Origin: Nocardioides massiliensis
GTDB lineage: Bacteria > Actinomycetota > Actinomycetes > Propionibacteriales > Nocardioidaceae
Assembly (NCBI RefSeq): GCF_030811215.1
Contig: NZ_JAUSQM010000001.1
Coordinates: forward strand, 930,001-994,000
DNA: 64,000 nucleotides
Reading direction: 5' to 3'
The position numbers and the translations under genes were made by a program. Under the pieces are notes generated by a model, which did not search any database, was not told the origin of the DNA, and saw only the letters and a list, made by a program, of their open reading frames with translations. Each line of letters starts with the position of its first letter. The stretch's first letter is position 1. This document shows, in pieces, positions 1 to 7,987 of this stretch.

Positions 1-86
1 CAGCGACCTACCTCGACTGGCTTCACTTCTACAATCACCACCGACCCCACACCGGCATCGGAGGGGTCTCCTGCACAGACCGGTGA
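1..86 (+). pseudogene. C-terminal fragment of an IS481/IS3-type DDE transposase
   Basis: The frame starting at base 3 reads ATYLDWLHFYNHHRPHTGIGG and stops at 84-86. YNHHRPHTxxGG is the typical C-terminal signature of integrase-type DDE transposases of the IS481/IS3 group. The 5' part lies outside the window. The normal C-terminal tail is missing because the homology stops near base 64, where an IS3-type terminus begins. It is a dead remnant. Confidence 0.65.
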
Positions 87-320
87 CATCTGATCTGTGG
101 TGCCGAAGGGCGCCGCTAGAAGGATGTGCACTGTGCCGAAGCCGTATCCCAAGGAGTTCCGCGACGACGTCGACCGCGCCGCGAGGAACCTTGAGCCGGG
201 TGTCCACCTGAAGCAGATCGCTGCCGACTTCGGGATCTCCGAGTCGTGTTGACGAACTGGATGAAGACCGCCGACGTCGAGGGCGGCAACAAGCCCGGGC
301 GACGGCGGCTAAAGCGCCTG
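64..320 (+). pseudogene. IS3-family terminus and frameshifted orfA remnant
   Basis: From about base 64 the DNA matches the right terminus of the IS3 element that ends at 11379 (shared stretch TGACATCTGATCTGTGGTG) and then its orfA. The reading frame around VPKPYPKEFRDDV (GTG near 133) is nearly identical to the intact orfA at 11017-11310. It is broken after ISESC by a small deletion that brings in a TGA at about 250. The next frame continues with LTNWMKTADVEGG before homology ends near 300. It is a second, decayed copy in the opposite orientation to the large IS3 element. Confidence 0.75.
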
Positions 321-330
321 TAAGGCGCTT
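312..330. terminator. Short hairpin between IS3 remnant and reductase gene
   Basis: AAGCGCC (312-318) pairs with GGCGCTT (324-330) around a 5-nt loop. It lies just past the 3' end of the leftward ferredoxin-reductase gene. There is no strong U-tract, so a terminator role is only plausible. Confidence 0.4.
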
Positions 331-352
331 CAGTTACGAGGGAACGTCGAGG

Positions 353-1573
353 CTAGCGTTGCTTGGCAGCCGCGACCGAGATGGACTGACGCACCTCGGC
401 AAGGGTCGTCCCGTCCCGCAGCCCCTTGCGACATAGGACTAGTGCGCGCGGCCAGTTGACGACCGCAGCGCCGGACATCGTCGTCCCGTCGGGGGTGTAG
501 AGAACAGCAAACCGGTTGTCAGCGGCCGGGTCACCGATCATGACGTGCTCGGTGCTGCCGCCTGCCGTGCGGCCCACGACCTGGATCTTCCAGTCATGCT
601 GATCGCTCCATACGTACTCCAGGGGGGCGTACGAGCGGGCATCTTCCGGATGCACGATGTTGTGAGCCACGCACACTGCCTGATCGACGGCGTTCGTCCA
701 GTGCTCCACGCGAACTTCGGTGCGGTACGTCGGGTGGAACCACCGGGCGACGTCACCGACGCCGTACACATTGTGGACATCGACTGCTCGGCAGTACTCG
801 TCGCAGACCAGCCCGTTGTCGACGACGAGTCCGGAAGATCTGAGCCAGGCATCGTTCGGCTCTGCTCCGATACCGATGACGACCACCGCGGCGGAGACCG
901 ACGAGCCGTCGGTGAGGCGTACGGTGAAGTCCCCCCGCTCGCCGTCGATGGCTTCCACCCCGACGTCGAAAACGGATCGCACGCCATGCCGCTCATGCAG
1001 CGCAGCGAACCATTTGCCGATTTCGGGGTTGAACACCCGGCTCATCGGCACCGGAAGCGGGTCGACCATGGTGACCTCGAGGCCGAGCATGCGGGCGCTC
1101 GACGCCACCTCGGCGCCGATGAACCCGCCGCCCACCACGACGATATGGCCACCGGCCACCAGGTCCTGCCTCAGCAGCTGGGCGTCCTGGAGCGTACGCA
1201 TCACGTGGATACCGGAGCGCTCCCCCCATGGCGATGGCCGCGCCCGGGCTCCCGTGGCGATGACGACCTGGTCGTAAGACAATGGGTCGAGTCCCTCGAG
1301 CTCGACGCGATGAGCGGCGACGTCGAGACGGGTGGCTCGGTGACCGAGGACCAACCGGATACAGTCACGCTCAGCGGCCTCCTGCGTGAGCAGCCGGACC
1401 GACTCGGCGGTGGCGGTGCCCACAAGGAGCCCCTTGGACAGCGGCGGTTTGTCGTACGGCAGCTCAGGTTCCTCGCCGACGAGGACAATCTCGCCCTCGT
1501 ACCCTTCCGACCGCAGTGACTGTGCCGTGCGCACCCCGCCGACGGAGGAACCCACGATAACGGTGCGACTCAC
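353..1573 (-). CDS. NAD(P)H-dependent ferredoxin reductase (FAD)
   Basis: A 406-residue FAD-dependent oxidoreductase of the rhodocoxin/putidaredoxin reductase type, which passes electrons from NAD(P)H to a small ferredoxin for a P450 or ring-hydroxylating oxygenase. Visible motifs: an N-terminal FAD-binding VIVGSSVGG, the family motif LPYDKPPLSKG near residues 38-48, a second dinucleotide-binding VVVGGGFIGAEVAS near 146-159, and the FAD-contacting VYGVGD near 267. The start is GTG at 1573. Its first bases overlap the stop of the upstream ferredoxin gene (GTGA), so the two are translationally coupled. No partner oxygenase is visible; the upstream side is taken by IS debris. Codon use looks like ordinary host DNA. 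Confidence 0.9.
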   Translation of the reverse strand: MSRTVIVGSSVGGVRTAQSLRSEGYEGEIVLVGEEPELPYDKPPLSKGLLVGTATAESVRLLTQEAAERDCIRLVLGHRATRLDVAAHRVELEGLDPLSYDQVVIATGARARPSPWGERSGIHVMRTLQDAQLLRQDLVAGGHIVVVGGGFIGAEVASSARMLGLEVTMVDPLPVPMSRVFNPEIGKWFAALHERHGVRSVFDVGVEAIDGERGDFTVRLTDGSSVSAAVVVIGIGAEPNDAWLRSSGLVVDNGLVCDEYCRAVDVHNVYGVGDVARWFHPTYRTEVRVEHWTNAVDQAVCVAHNIVHPEDARSYAPLEYVWSDQHDWKIQVVGRTAGGSTEHVMIGDPAADNRFAVLYTPDGTTMSGAAVVNWPRALVLCRKGLRDGTTLAEVRQSISVAAAKQR

Positions 1574-1767
1574 TCGTCCTCCAGTATGAGTGCGGACACC
1601 GGGCAGCTGCGGACAGCTTCCTCTACGCGCGCACGGTTGTTCTCGGGCACGTCAACCCGCAACAGGACCACGACACCGTCATCGTCGACGTCGAAGTAGT
1701 CATCCGCGCCCACGACACAGTTCGCGTACCCGAGGCAGGTATCGAGGTCCGCTCGCACGACTGCCAC
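1570..1767 (-). CDS. Small ferredoxin of P450 type (3Fe-4S-like)
   Basis: 65 residues. Cysteines lie at 11, 17 and 55 in the arrangement CLGYANC ... CPVSAL. That is the three-cysteine motif of actinobacterial P450 ferredoxins, where the position of the fourth cluster cysteine holds another residue (Tyr14 here). The protein is very acidic (E/D-rich C-terminus), as usual for an electron carrier. It is directly coupled to the ferredoxin reductase downstream and should be its redox partner. The final acceptor enzyme is not in the window. Confidence 0.88.
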   Translation of the reverse strand: MAVVRADLDTCLGYANCVVGADDYFDVDDDGVVVLLRVDVPENNRARVEEAVRSCPVSALILEDE

Positions 1768-1866
1768 AGTTATCAGCTCCTCTCAGTTGCCCGGTCGCAC
1801 AGCAGCGGAAGGTCGCAGGATGCAACGTGAACCTTCCACGACCCTGACGCGGCCACGTACGATAAA

Positions 1867-1896
1867 AGTAAACAGGCCACCGTGGTGGCATGTCAA
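1867..1896 (-). promoter_or_regulatory. Candidate promoter with dyad operator for the ferredoxin operon
   Basis: On the minus strand TTGACA (1896-1891) is followed after 18 nt by TTTACT (1872-1867). The spacer holds a palindrome, GCCACC-AC-GGTGGC (1876-1889), well placed for a repressor to block the promoter. This is pattern recognition only; no regulator gene is adjacent. Confidence 0.4.
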
Positions 1897-1901
1897 TAAA
1901 T

Positions 1902-2357
1902 TAGGCTCTCCTGATTGATCCGTTGGTCCCTGATCGCGCCTGAAGGGTCACACGCCGCTCCCGGCCTAGTTCTGGCTTGTCGAAGGTCAGGAGCTGCAGA
2001 GCGGAGAACGGCATGCGAAACGCCAGCGTATGGCGCGCCCTGTTGGGCGTCGAGAACACCGTGATCGTGGACGTCGAGTTCGACGACGAGGCAGAGATCG
2101 TCGTGGCCCATGTCCGACCACGGCAACCTGGTCGCGGGTGATGTGGAAGCTGCGGAGTCAGGGGCCCCTTGGTACGACCGTGGCGAGGGACGGCGCCGGT
2201 GCCGTGCGCTCGACATGGGCACCGTTCGCTTGTTCCTCGAGCCCGACGCGCCACGCGTGAACTGCACGGTCCACGGACCGAAAGTGCGACAGGTCCCGTG
2301 GACACGACACGGCGCCGGACACACCCACACGTTCGACAGCAGGGTGGGGCTGGTGAA
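1902..2357 (+). pseudogene. ISL3-family element, N-terminal transposase fragment
   Basis: The block starts with a GGCTCTCCTGA terminus typical of ISL3 elements. From ATG 2012 it reads RNASVWRALLGVENTVIVDV, the usual ISL3 transposase N-terminus. The first frame stops near 2140. A shifted frame continues with YDRGEGRRRCRALDMGTVRL and then VPWTRHGAGHTHTF, the conserved zinc-finger and core-entry region of ISL3 transposases. Homology stops at about 2357, where the IS3 terminal repeat begins. The gene is both frameshifted and truncated by the IS3 insertion. Confidence 0.8.
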
Positions 2358-2389
2358 GGGACTGCTGCACGAACAGGTGACAGGTTGGG

Positions 2390-2872
2390 TCACGCAGCCT
2401 GAGTGGCTGGCGTGGTCATGATGGTCTCGAACTCGATGGGGGTCAATCGTCCGAGTCCGGCCTGTCGGCGGCGTCGGTGGTAGGTGCGTTCGATCCAGGT
2501 CACGATCGCGATCCGGAGTTCCTCACGGGTGGCCCAGGAACGTCGGTTCAGTACGTTCTTTTGGAGCAGCGCGAAGAAGCTCTCCATGGCCGCGTTGTCA
2601 CCCGCGGCACCGACGCGACCCATCGAACCGACCATGCCGTGGCGGTTGAGGGCGTGGACGAACTTCCTGCTTCGAAATTGCGATCCTCTGTCCGTGTGAA
2701 CCACGCAGCCGGCCACGTCGCCGCGCCTGGCGACGGCGTTGTTCAGCGCCTTGACGGCGAGTCTGGACTTCATCCTGGAGTCGATGGAGTAGCCCACGAT
2801 CCGGTTCGAGTAGGCGTCCTTGAATGCACACAGGTAGAGCTTGCCCTCGCTCGTCCGATGTTCGGTGATGTC
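2390..2872 (-). pseudogene. IS3 orfB transposase, 3' half (interrupted by RIT)
   Basis: Reads DITEHRTSEGKLYLCAFKD, then VVHTDRGSQFRSRKF, then MESFFALLQKNVL, and ends TPIEFETIMTTPATQAA. These are the second and third blocks of the DDE catalytic core of an IS3 orfB (Asp in HTDRGSQ, Glu in MESFFA). The 5' half is at 9255-9671. The frame is preserved across the 7-bp repeat TGATGTC, and the joined gene is 299 residues, the usual length. The insertion makes it non-functional. Confidence 0.9.
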
Positions 2873-2957
2873 CTATGCCGACGTTCGAACTATGCCGATG
2901 TTGTCGGTGATGGCGTGTGGGGGTCTGGTTTTCGGTGTTGAGAGGTCGGCATAGTCA
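2873..2957. repeat. RIT left-end recombinase-site array
   Basis: Contains CTATGCCGAC at 2873, CTATGCCGAT about 17 bases further in, and an inverted GGTCGGCATAG at 2947-2957, just before the ritC stop. The same three-site layout appears mirrored at the right end, so these are probably recombinase-binding arms. Confidence 0.75.
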
Positions 2958-3944
2958 CAGCGCGGTGAGCCAGGCCAGGATGTCGGGTTCGGGCTTGTAG
3001 GTCCCGGGCTTGATGTCGGGTGGTCTCGTTCGGTCGATGGCGGCCTGCTTGATGGCCATGTCGGCGTGCAGGTAGGCGTCGGTGCTGTGGGTGTCGGCGT
3101 GTCCGAGCCAGAGCGCGATGACCGAGACGTCGACTCCGGCGGTGAGGAGGTTCATCGCTGCGGTGTGCCTCAGGGTGTGCATCGTGACGTGTTTGCCGGC
3201 CAGGTTCGGGCATGTGGTCGTGGCGGTGGCGAGGTGCTTGGCGAGGCGGTGCTCGAGGGCGTCACGTGACAGTGGCCATCCTTGGGGACCGCAGAACAGG
3301 GCCGTGCCGGGACGTGTGGCTCGTTCGGCGAGGTAGGCCTTCATGATGTCCACGGTTGCTCGGGTCAGTGGGGTGATGCGTTGGCGTCGTCCCTTGCCGG
3401 TGCAGGCGACGTGGGGGCCTGTGCCGAGGTGGATGTCGGCACGGGTCAGCGAACGGATCTCGCTGATCCGAAGCCCGGTCTGGACGGTGAGGGTCAGCAG
3501 GGCATGGTCGCGGCGCCCGGTCCAGGTGGTGGGGTCGGGCGCGGCGAGTAGTGCGTCGACCTCGGTGGCGGTGAGGAACTCGATGACGGGCCGCACGGTT
3601 CGTTTGGGTGGGATAGCGAGGACCTGGGTGATGGTGGCGGCGTGTTCGGGACAGTCCGGAAGGGCTCGGCCGAGCACGGAACGAATCGCGGTCAGCCGCG
3701 CGTTGCGGGTCCTGGCCGCGTTGCCGCGCTCGTGCTCGAGTTGGTCGAGGAAGCCGGACACGTTGGCGGCGGTGATGGCGTCGAAGTCGAGGGAGTCCGC
3801 GGGGATCCCCAACGTGGAGGCCAGGTGCTTGAGCAGCAGCCGCCAGGTGTCGCGGTAGGAGGCGATGGTGTGGGCGGACAAGTCGCGCTGATCGTGGGCG
3901 AAGGTGGTGAAGTAGGTCTGCAGGCTGGTGGCCAGGGTGTTCAT
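2955..3944 (-). CDS. ritC: RIT tyrosine recombinase, third gene (RitC)
   Basis: 329-residue site-specific tyrosine recombinase. The C-terminal catalytic set is visible: Arg in TGLRISEI, Lys in CTGKGRRQR, HTLRHTAA (H-x-x-R), LGHAD, and the nucleophile Tyr in STDAYLHAD. The N-terminal 100 residues look like a SAM-like core-binding domain. The start ATG overlaps the stop of the middle recombinase by 4 bases. In RIT elements three such enzymes are encoded together and are thought to act jointly in moving the element; individual roles are not defined by this sequence. The gene is intact. Confidence 0.88.
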   Translation of the reverse strand: MNTLATSLQTYFTTFAHDQRDLSAHTIASYRDTWRLLLKHLASTLGIPADSLDFDAITAANVSGFLDQLEHERGNAARTRNARLTAIRSVLGRALPDCPEHAATITQVLAIPPKRTVRPVIEFLTATEVDALLAAPDPTTWTGRRDHALLTLTVQTGLRISEIRSLTRADIHLGTGPHVACTGKGRRQRITPLTRATVDIMKAYLAERATRPGTALFCGPQGWPLSRDALEHRLAKHLATATTTCPNLAGKHVTMHTLRHTAAMNLLTAGVDVSVIALWLGHADTHSTDAYLHADMAIKQAAIDRTRPPDIKPGTYKPEPDILAWLTAL

Positions 3945-4891
3945 GACGGGGCTCCTTCGGGGTCGTGCTCGAGCAGGCCGGCGGCACGGGCCATGAGCTC
4001 CCCGGTCGCGGTCAGATACCAGTAGGTGTGGGCGGCGTCGGAGTGCCCCAGCCAGGTGGCCAGCAGCGTGAGCACTCGTTCGGGGTCGCCGTGGTGGGCG
4101 TAGGCGGTGGTCATGTGCGCGGTGGCGAAGGTGTGCCTCAGGTCGTGCAGGCGGGGGCGTGCCCTTCCGCGCGGGGTGAGCCCGGCGGCCTCGCGAACCC
4201 GTTTGAACCGCGCCTGGAACGGCCCGTAGGCGTAGCCGGTCCCGTTGGCGGTCACGAAGACCGGGCCGGGGGGGTCGGGATGGGTGGCCGTTCGGGCAGG
4301 CAGCGCGATGTATTGCAGCAGGGCGACCGTGGTCGTCGGGTGGATCGGGACCAGCCGTTGTGCTGACTTCGCTGCCTGGATCACCAGCAGGTCGTGGGCG
4401 GCGTCGATGTCGTCGACACGCAGGCGCAGGGCCTCGCCGATCCGCAGCCCCGTCGCGGTGAGCAGCCCGATAGCGGTGCGCACGGTCGCGGCGATCCGCT
4501 CGTCGGTGAACGTCGTGTCGCAGGCGGTGAGCAAGGCGTCGATGTCGTCTTGGCTATAGATGAAGGGAACCGCCCGCGGCTTCCTGGCTGGCAGCAAACC
4601 GCTGGGGATCGCCGGGACGTCGACGCCGCTGGCGTTGAGGTGGTTGGCGAAGCGGCGGACCAGCGACAGCCGGGTGGCCCACCAAGACGGGTGCGCGTCG
4701 GGGTTGAGCCGCGCCCACACAACGGCGTCGTCGATGGTGAAGGTCTGTGTCTGGCCGCGGGCCTCGAGCCAGGCGAGAAACAGGCCGACCTGCCGTTCGA
4801 CGTCGTCGAGCTGGAACCCCAGGGCCCGTCGCGTCGCAAGGTACTCGTCCAGCCACTCGCGCAGCGTCGCCGGCCTCGTCGCGGTCGTCAT
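3941..4891 (-). CDS. ritB: RIT tyrosine recombinase, second gene (RitB)
   Basis: 316 residues. Catalytic motifs: ATGLRIGEALRL (Arg), IQAAKSAQR (Lys region), LHDLRHTFATAHM (H-x-x-R), LGHSDAAHTYWYL (His and nucleophile Tyr). It overlaps ritA by 4 bases upstream and ritC by 4 bases downstream, consistent with a single translationally coupled operon. Intact in sequence. Expression may be lost because the first gene of the operon is broken by IS1380. Confidence 0.88.
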   Translation of the reverse strand: MTTATRPATLREWLDEYLATRRALGFQLDDVERQVGLFLAWLEARGQTQTFTIDDAVVWARLNPDAHPSWWATRLSLVRRFANHLNASGVDVPAIPSGLLPARKPRAVPFIYSQDDIDALLTACDTTFTDERIAATVRTAIGLLTATGLRIGEALRLRVDDIDAAHDLLVIQAAKSAQRLVPIHPTTTVALLQYIALPARTATHPDPPGPVFVTANGTGYAYGPFQARFKRVREAAGLTPRGRARPRLHDLRHTFATAHMTTAYAHHGDPERVLTLLATWLGHSDAAHTYWYLTATGELMARAAGLLEHDPEGAPS

Positions 4892-6017
4892 CGCGGGACC
4901 TGTCCGAACGGCACGACCAGCTCACGCAGCGAGGCGAGGTCGACTTTCGCATAGGCCATCGTGGTGGCGGCGTGGACGTGGCCCAGCAGCTCCTTCGCTT
5001 CGGTCAGGGACCCGCCCGAGGCCAGCACGCTCATCGCGGCGGTATGCCTGAGCCGGTGCGCGTAGATCGGGTCGATCCCCGCCAGACCCGACAGCCGGGC
5101 GATCACGCCAGAGATCCCCGAGGTCGTCATCACCTGGCGAGGCGCGTTCATCCGCACGAACACCGCCCTGTCCAGGGCAGGTGGCCGGTGTCGCAGCCAC
5201 GCCTCCAACGCCTGGCCCACGTCGACCGGGAGCGGGAGCACGTGCTCGCGACCCTTGCCGGTGACTTTGACCTGGCCGGTGGCCCAGTCGATGTCGTTGA
5301 GCCTCAAGCCCGCTGCCTCACCAGCGCGCAGGCCCAGCCTCACCAGGACCAAGACGAGCGCCCGGTCCCTGGTCCCGATCGCCGTGGCCAGATCGCACGC
5401 TCCCAGAAGTGCAGCGACCTGGTCGGCGCTCACGCCACGTGGCAAGGAACGCTTCGTCCCTGGGGGCTTGAGGATGCCAGGGGCAAGGTCCCGGTCGATG
5501 CGACCGGTGCTCAGCGCCCACCGCAGTAGGCACCGGACAGCGGTCACGATGTGCGCCCGTGCGACGGCTCCGTAGCCACGTCCACGCTCGGCGACGTAGG
5601 CGTTCACCATCGAGACTTCAAGCCGACGCCATTCCAGGGCCCCGGCGTCAGTGGTCAGCGCGTTCAGGAGGCCGGCTGCGTAATGGACGCGGGCCGCGAT
5701 GGTCTGCTCGCTCAGGCCGCCTTGGTCGCGCATCCAACCACGCCACTGCGCCACTGCAGCCGCAGCCGGCGTCGGGTGACTGTCCCCGACCACGACAGCG
5801 TCCAGGTAGCCGCTCGCAACCAGGAACCGGCGCACCGTCCCTCGGGTCCTCATCGCGGTGACGCAGACGACGTCCCTTGCGCGCTCCTCGGCCACGAACC
5901 TGGCGAGGAGCTCCTCGTCGATGTCCTCGACCCCGGCGCCAACCGTTCGCATCCACAAGCTGAGTCGCCCCAGCGCGTTCAGCACCCCGGCCGCCGAGCC
6001 CGGGGAGTAACCCTTAA
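4888..6017 (-). pseudogene. ritA: RIT recombinase ritA, 3' part (split by IS1380)
   Basis: Encodes the catalytic part of a tyrosine recombinase: LGLRAGEAAGL (Arg), VTGKGREHVLPL (Lys), YAHRLRHTAAMSVL (H-x-x-R), LGHVHAATTMAYAKV (His and Tyr). The apparent N-terminus is read through the IS1380 end and is not native. Joining 4888-6017 with 7738-7846 and dropping one copy of the 5-bp duplication restores one frame of 413 codons, 412 residues. So the gene was whole before IS1380 landed. Confidence 0.88.
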
Positions 6018-7732
6018 CCCGGATCCACCGATGAACTTGGGCGGTGAGCGTGGCGTAGAACGAGAATGCCCTTGCTGGGCGGGAGAATCGGAGTTCTTGA
6101 GGCAACGATTCACACCAAGAGCAAGGGCATCTCTGAGGTGAAACTCTCTCACACGCTTCGATCGACGTCGGCGGTCTTCGATGACCCGAATCTCGTGTCG
6201 GCCGCAGGCCTGGTGCCGGCGCTCGCGTTGGCCGAGTCCGCCGGCCTGCGTGACCTGGCAGATGAGCACCTGAGCGTGCCGACGGACAAAGGCGCGAACG
6301 CTGGGTTGAAGGTCACCTCGCTGGTCGGCGGGATGGTCGCCGGCGCGGACAGCATCGATGACATGGCGCTGCTGCGTCATGGCGGAATGGGGCGGCTGTT
6401 CACCCGGGCGTATGCGCCCTCGACGTTGGGTTCGTTCCTTCGGGCGTTCACCTTCGGGCACGTCCGCCAGCTCGACGCGATCGCTTCGCGGTTCCTGATC
6501 GCACTGGGCGGCCTCACCGGTTTGCTCGGCGCATCGGCAGACCCCGCAGCCAGCGACACCGACACCGACCTCGAGGTGGATCGCGGGTACGCGTTGGTCG
6601 ATGTCGACGACACGATCATCGAGGTCCATGGCTATGCCAAGCAGGGCGCAGGGTTCGGCTATTCCGGGGTCCGTGGGCTCAACGCGCTGCTTGCCACCCT
6701 CACCGTCCCCGGTGGGGCCCCGGTGGTCGTGGCCCAGCGTCTGCGCAAGGGTTCGACCGGGTCACCACGCGGCGCGAAGCGTCTGGTCGGCGACGCGGTG
6801 CGAACCGCCCGACGGCTGCTCGGGAAGAACCGGCCGATCCTGGTGCGGATGGACTCGGCGTTCTACGGTCGCAGACCAGTCCACGCCGCGATCGCTGGTG
6901 GGGCCGCGGTGTCGGTGACGGTGCGGATGGACAAACGCATCAAGGCGGCGATCGAAGCGATCGCCGACGATGCGTGGACCACCATCGAATACACCGACGC
7001 CATCTTCGACGAGCCGAGTGGCCGCTGGATCTCGCGAGCCGAGGTCGCCGAGATCGACTTCACCGCGTTCGCTGCGCAGAAGAAGTCCGACCACGTCCCG
7101 GGCCGGCTCGTAGTCCGTCGCATCCCGGACTTCAACGCCGAGAAGAACAAGGCAGCCGGCCAGGACACCTTGTTCGACACCTGGCGCTTCCACGCCTTCT
7201 TCACCACCACCGACGCCGACGTGCTGGACACCGTCGCCGCCGACAAGATGCACCGCCATCACGCGGTCATCGAACAAGTCCATGCTGACCTCAAAGGCGC
7301 CGCGCTGGCACACCTGCCGTCGGGGGTGTTCACCGCGAACGCCGCCTGGCTGGTGCTCGCCGTCATCGCGTTCAACCTCACCCGAGCCGCCGCGAGCCTG
7401 ACCGATCGGGAGTTGGCGAAGGCCACCACCGCCACGCTCCGTCGCAAGCTGATCATCGTGCCGGCAAGGGTCGCGACCTCAGCACGCCGGATCACCCTGC
7501 ACCTGCCCCATGCCTGGCCCTGGGAGAGCGCCTGGACGGCACTGTTCGACCGAGTCAACGACCCGCCGCCAAGCCTCGCAGCCTGACCACCCAGCAGCCC
7601 GCCGCTGCGCGAACCGAGGACCAAGTGGACGACACCGGACAACGAGGTCCGGCACATCGACATGCCCGCGGCTCCTCATGACCAGACGAACCGGATCAGG
7701 CGCTCAGCGCCATGGCCATCGGTGGATCCGGG
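6018..7732 (+). mobile_element. IS1380-family insertion sequence
   Basis: 1715 bp bounded by perfect 16-bp inverted repeats, CCCGGATCCACCGATG (6018-6033) and its complement (7717-7732). It is flanked by the 5-bp direct repeat CTTAA (6013-6017 and 7733-7737). It carries one transposase gene. A clean duplication and intact ends point to a recent insertion. Confidence 0.93.
6138..7586 (+). CDS. IS1380-family transposase
   Basis: 482 residues from GTG 6138, chosen because a GAGG ribosome site precedes it. The sequence before it holds an inverted repeat (ATGCCCTTGCT at about 6066 and AGCAAGGGCAT at about 6120) that looks like leader rather than protein; an upstream ATG at 6066 would add 24 residues. 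Family signatures: SAVFDDPNLVSAAGLVPALA at the start, DVDDTIIEVHG (first catalytic Asp region), RMDSAFYG (second Asp), and the C-terminal IEQVHADLK with the catalytic Glu. Intact, so probably active. Confidence 0.92.
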   Translation: MKLSHTLRSTSAVFDDPNLVSAAGLVPALALAESAGLRDLADEHLSVPTDKGANAGLKVTSLVGGMVAGADSIDDMALLRHGGMGRLFTRAYAPSTLGSFLRAFTFGHVRQLDAIASRFLIALGGLTGLLGASADPAASDTDTDLEVDRGYALVDVDDTIIEVHGYAKQGAGFGYSGVRGLNALLATLTVPGGAPVVVAQRLRKGSTGSPRGAKRLVGDAVRTARRLLGKNRPILVRMDSAFYGRRPVHAAIAGGAAVSVTVRMDKRIKAAIEAIADDAWTTIEYTDAIFDEPSGRWISRAEVAEIDFTAFAAQKKSDHVPGRLVVRRIPDFNAEKNKAAGQDTLFDTWRFHAFFTTTDADVLDTVAADKMHRHHAVIEQVHADLKGAALAHLPSGVFTANAAWLVLAVIAFNLTRAAASLTDRELAKATTATLRRKLIIVPARVATSARRITLHLPHAWPWESAWTALFDRVNDPPPSLAA

Positions 7733-7737
7733 CTTAA

Positions 7738-7846
7738 AGCTCAACCAGGCCGAACACTCGCCCAGCACCGTCGGCGCCAACGGGCCCACCGGAACCCGAG
7801 GAACCCGATCCGGATACGCCCGGGCCGTCAGCGATCTCTTCGTCAT
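7738..7846 (-). pseudogene. ritA: RIT recombinase ritA, 5' part
   Basis: From ATG 7846 the frame reads MTKRSLTARAYPD and then LAPTVLGECSAWLSFK before meeting the IS1380 end. It joins in frame to GYSPGSAAGVLNALGRLSLW at 6012 downward. The fit (1239 nt in total, divisible by three) is the evidence that this is the missing start of ritA. Confidence 0.85.
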
Positions 7847-7901
7847 CAACCACACCTCCAGACAGGCACCCCGTGTCTGAAAGCGTGACCACGACTACGC
7901 G

Positions 7902-7986
7902 ACTATGCCGACCTTCCGAACCTCAGCACAGCCGTTGACCTGCGCGACCGCTGAAGTGGTCGGCATAGTTCCAAGGTCGGCATAGG
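7902..7986. repeat. RIT right-end recombinase-site array
   Basis: Contains CTATGCCGACC at about 7902, then GGTCGGCATAG and GGTCGGCATAGG separated by TTCCAA and ending at 7986. This is the mirror image of the left array over a similar 85-bp length. IS30 begins two bases beyond it. Confidence 0.75.
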
Positions 7987-7987
7987 A

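Noticed and set aside
545-1519. A 324-codon open frame on the plus strand opposite the ferredoxin reductase
   Set aside because: Antisense shadow of a well-conserved gene in high-GC DNA; no domain and no ribosome site.
2873-2957. CRISPR-like repeats
   Set aside because: The repeated CTATGCCGAC units are short, partly inverted and unevenly spaced, and lie at mobile-element ends; no cas genes are present.
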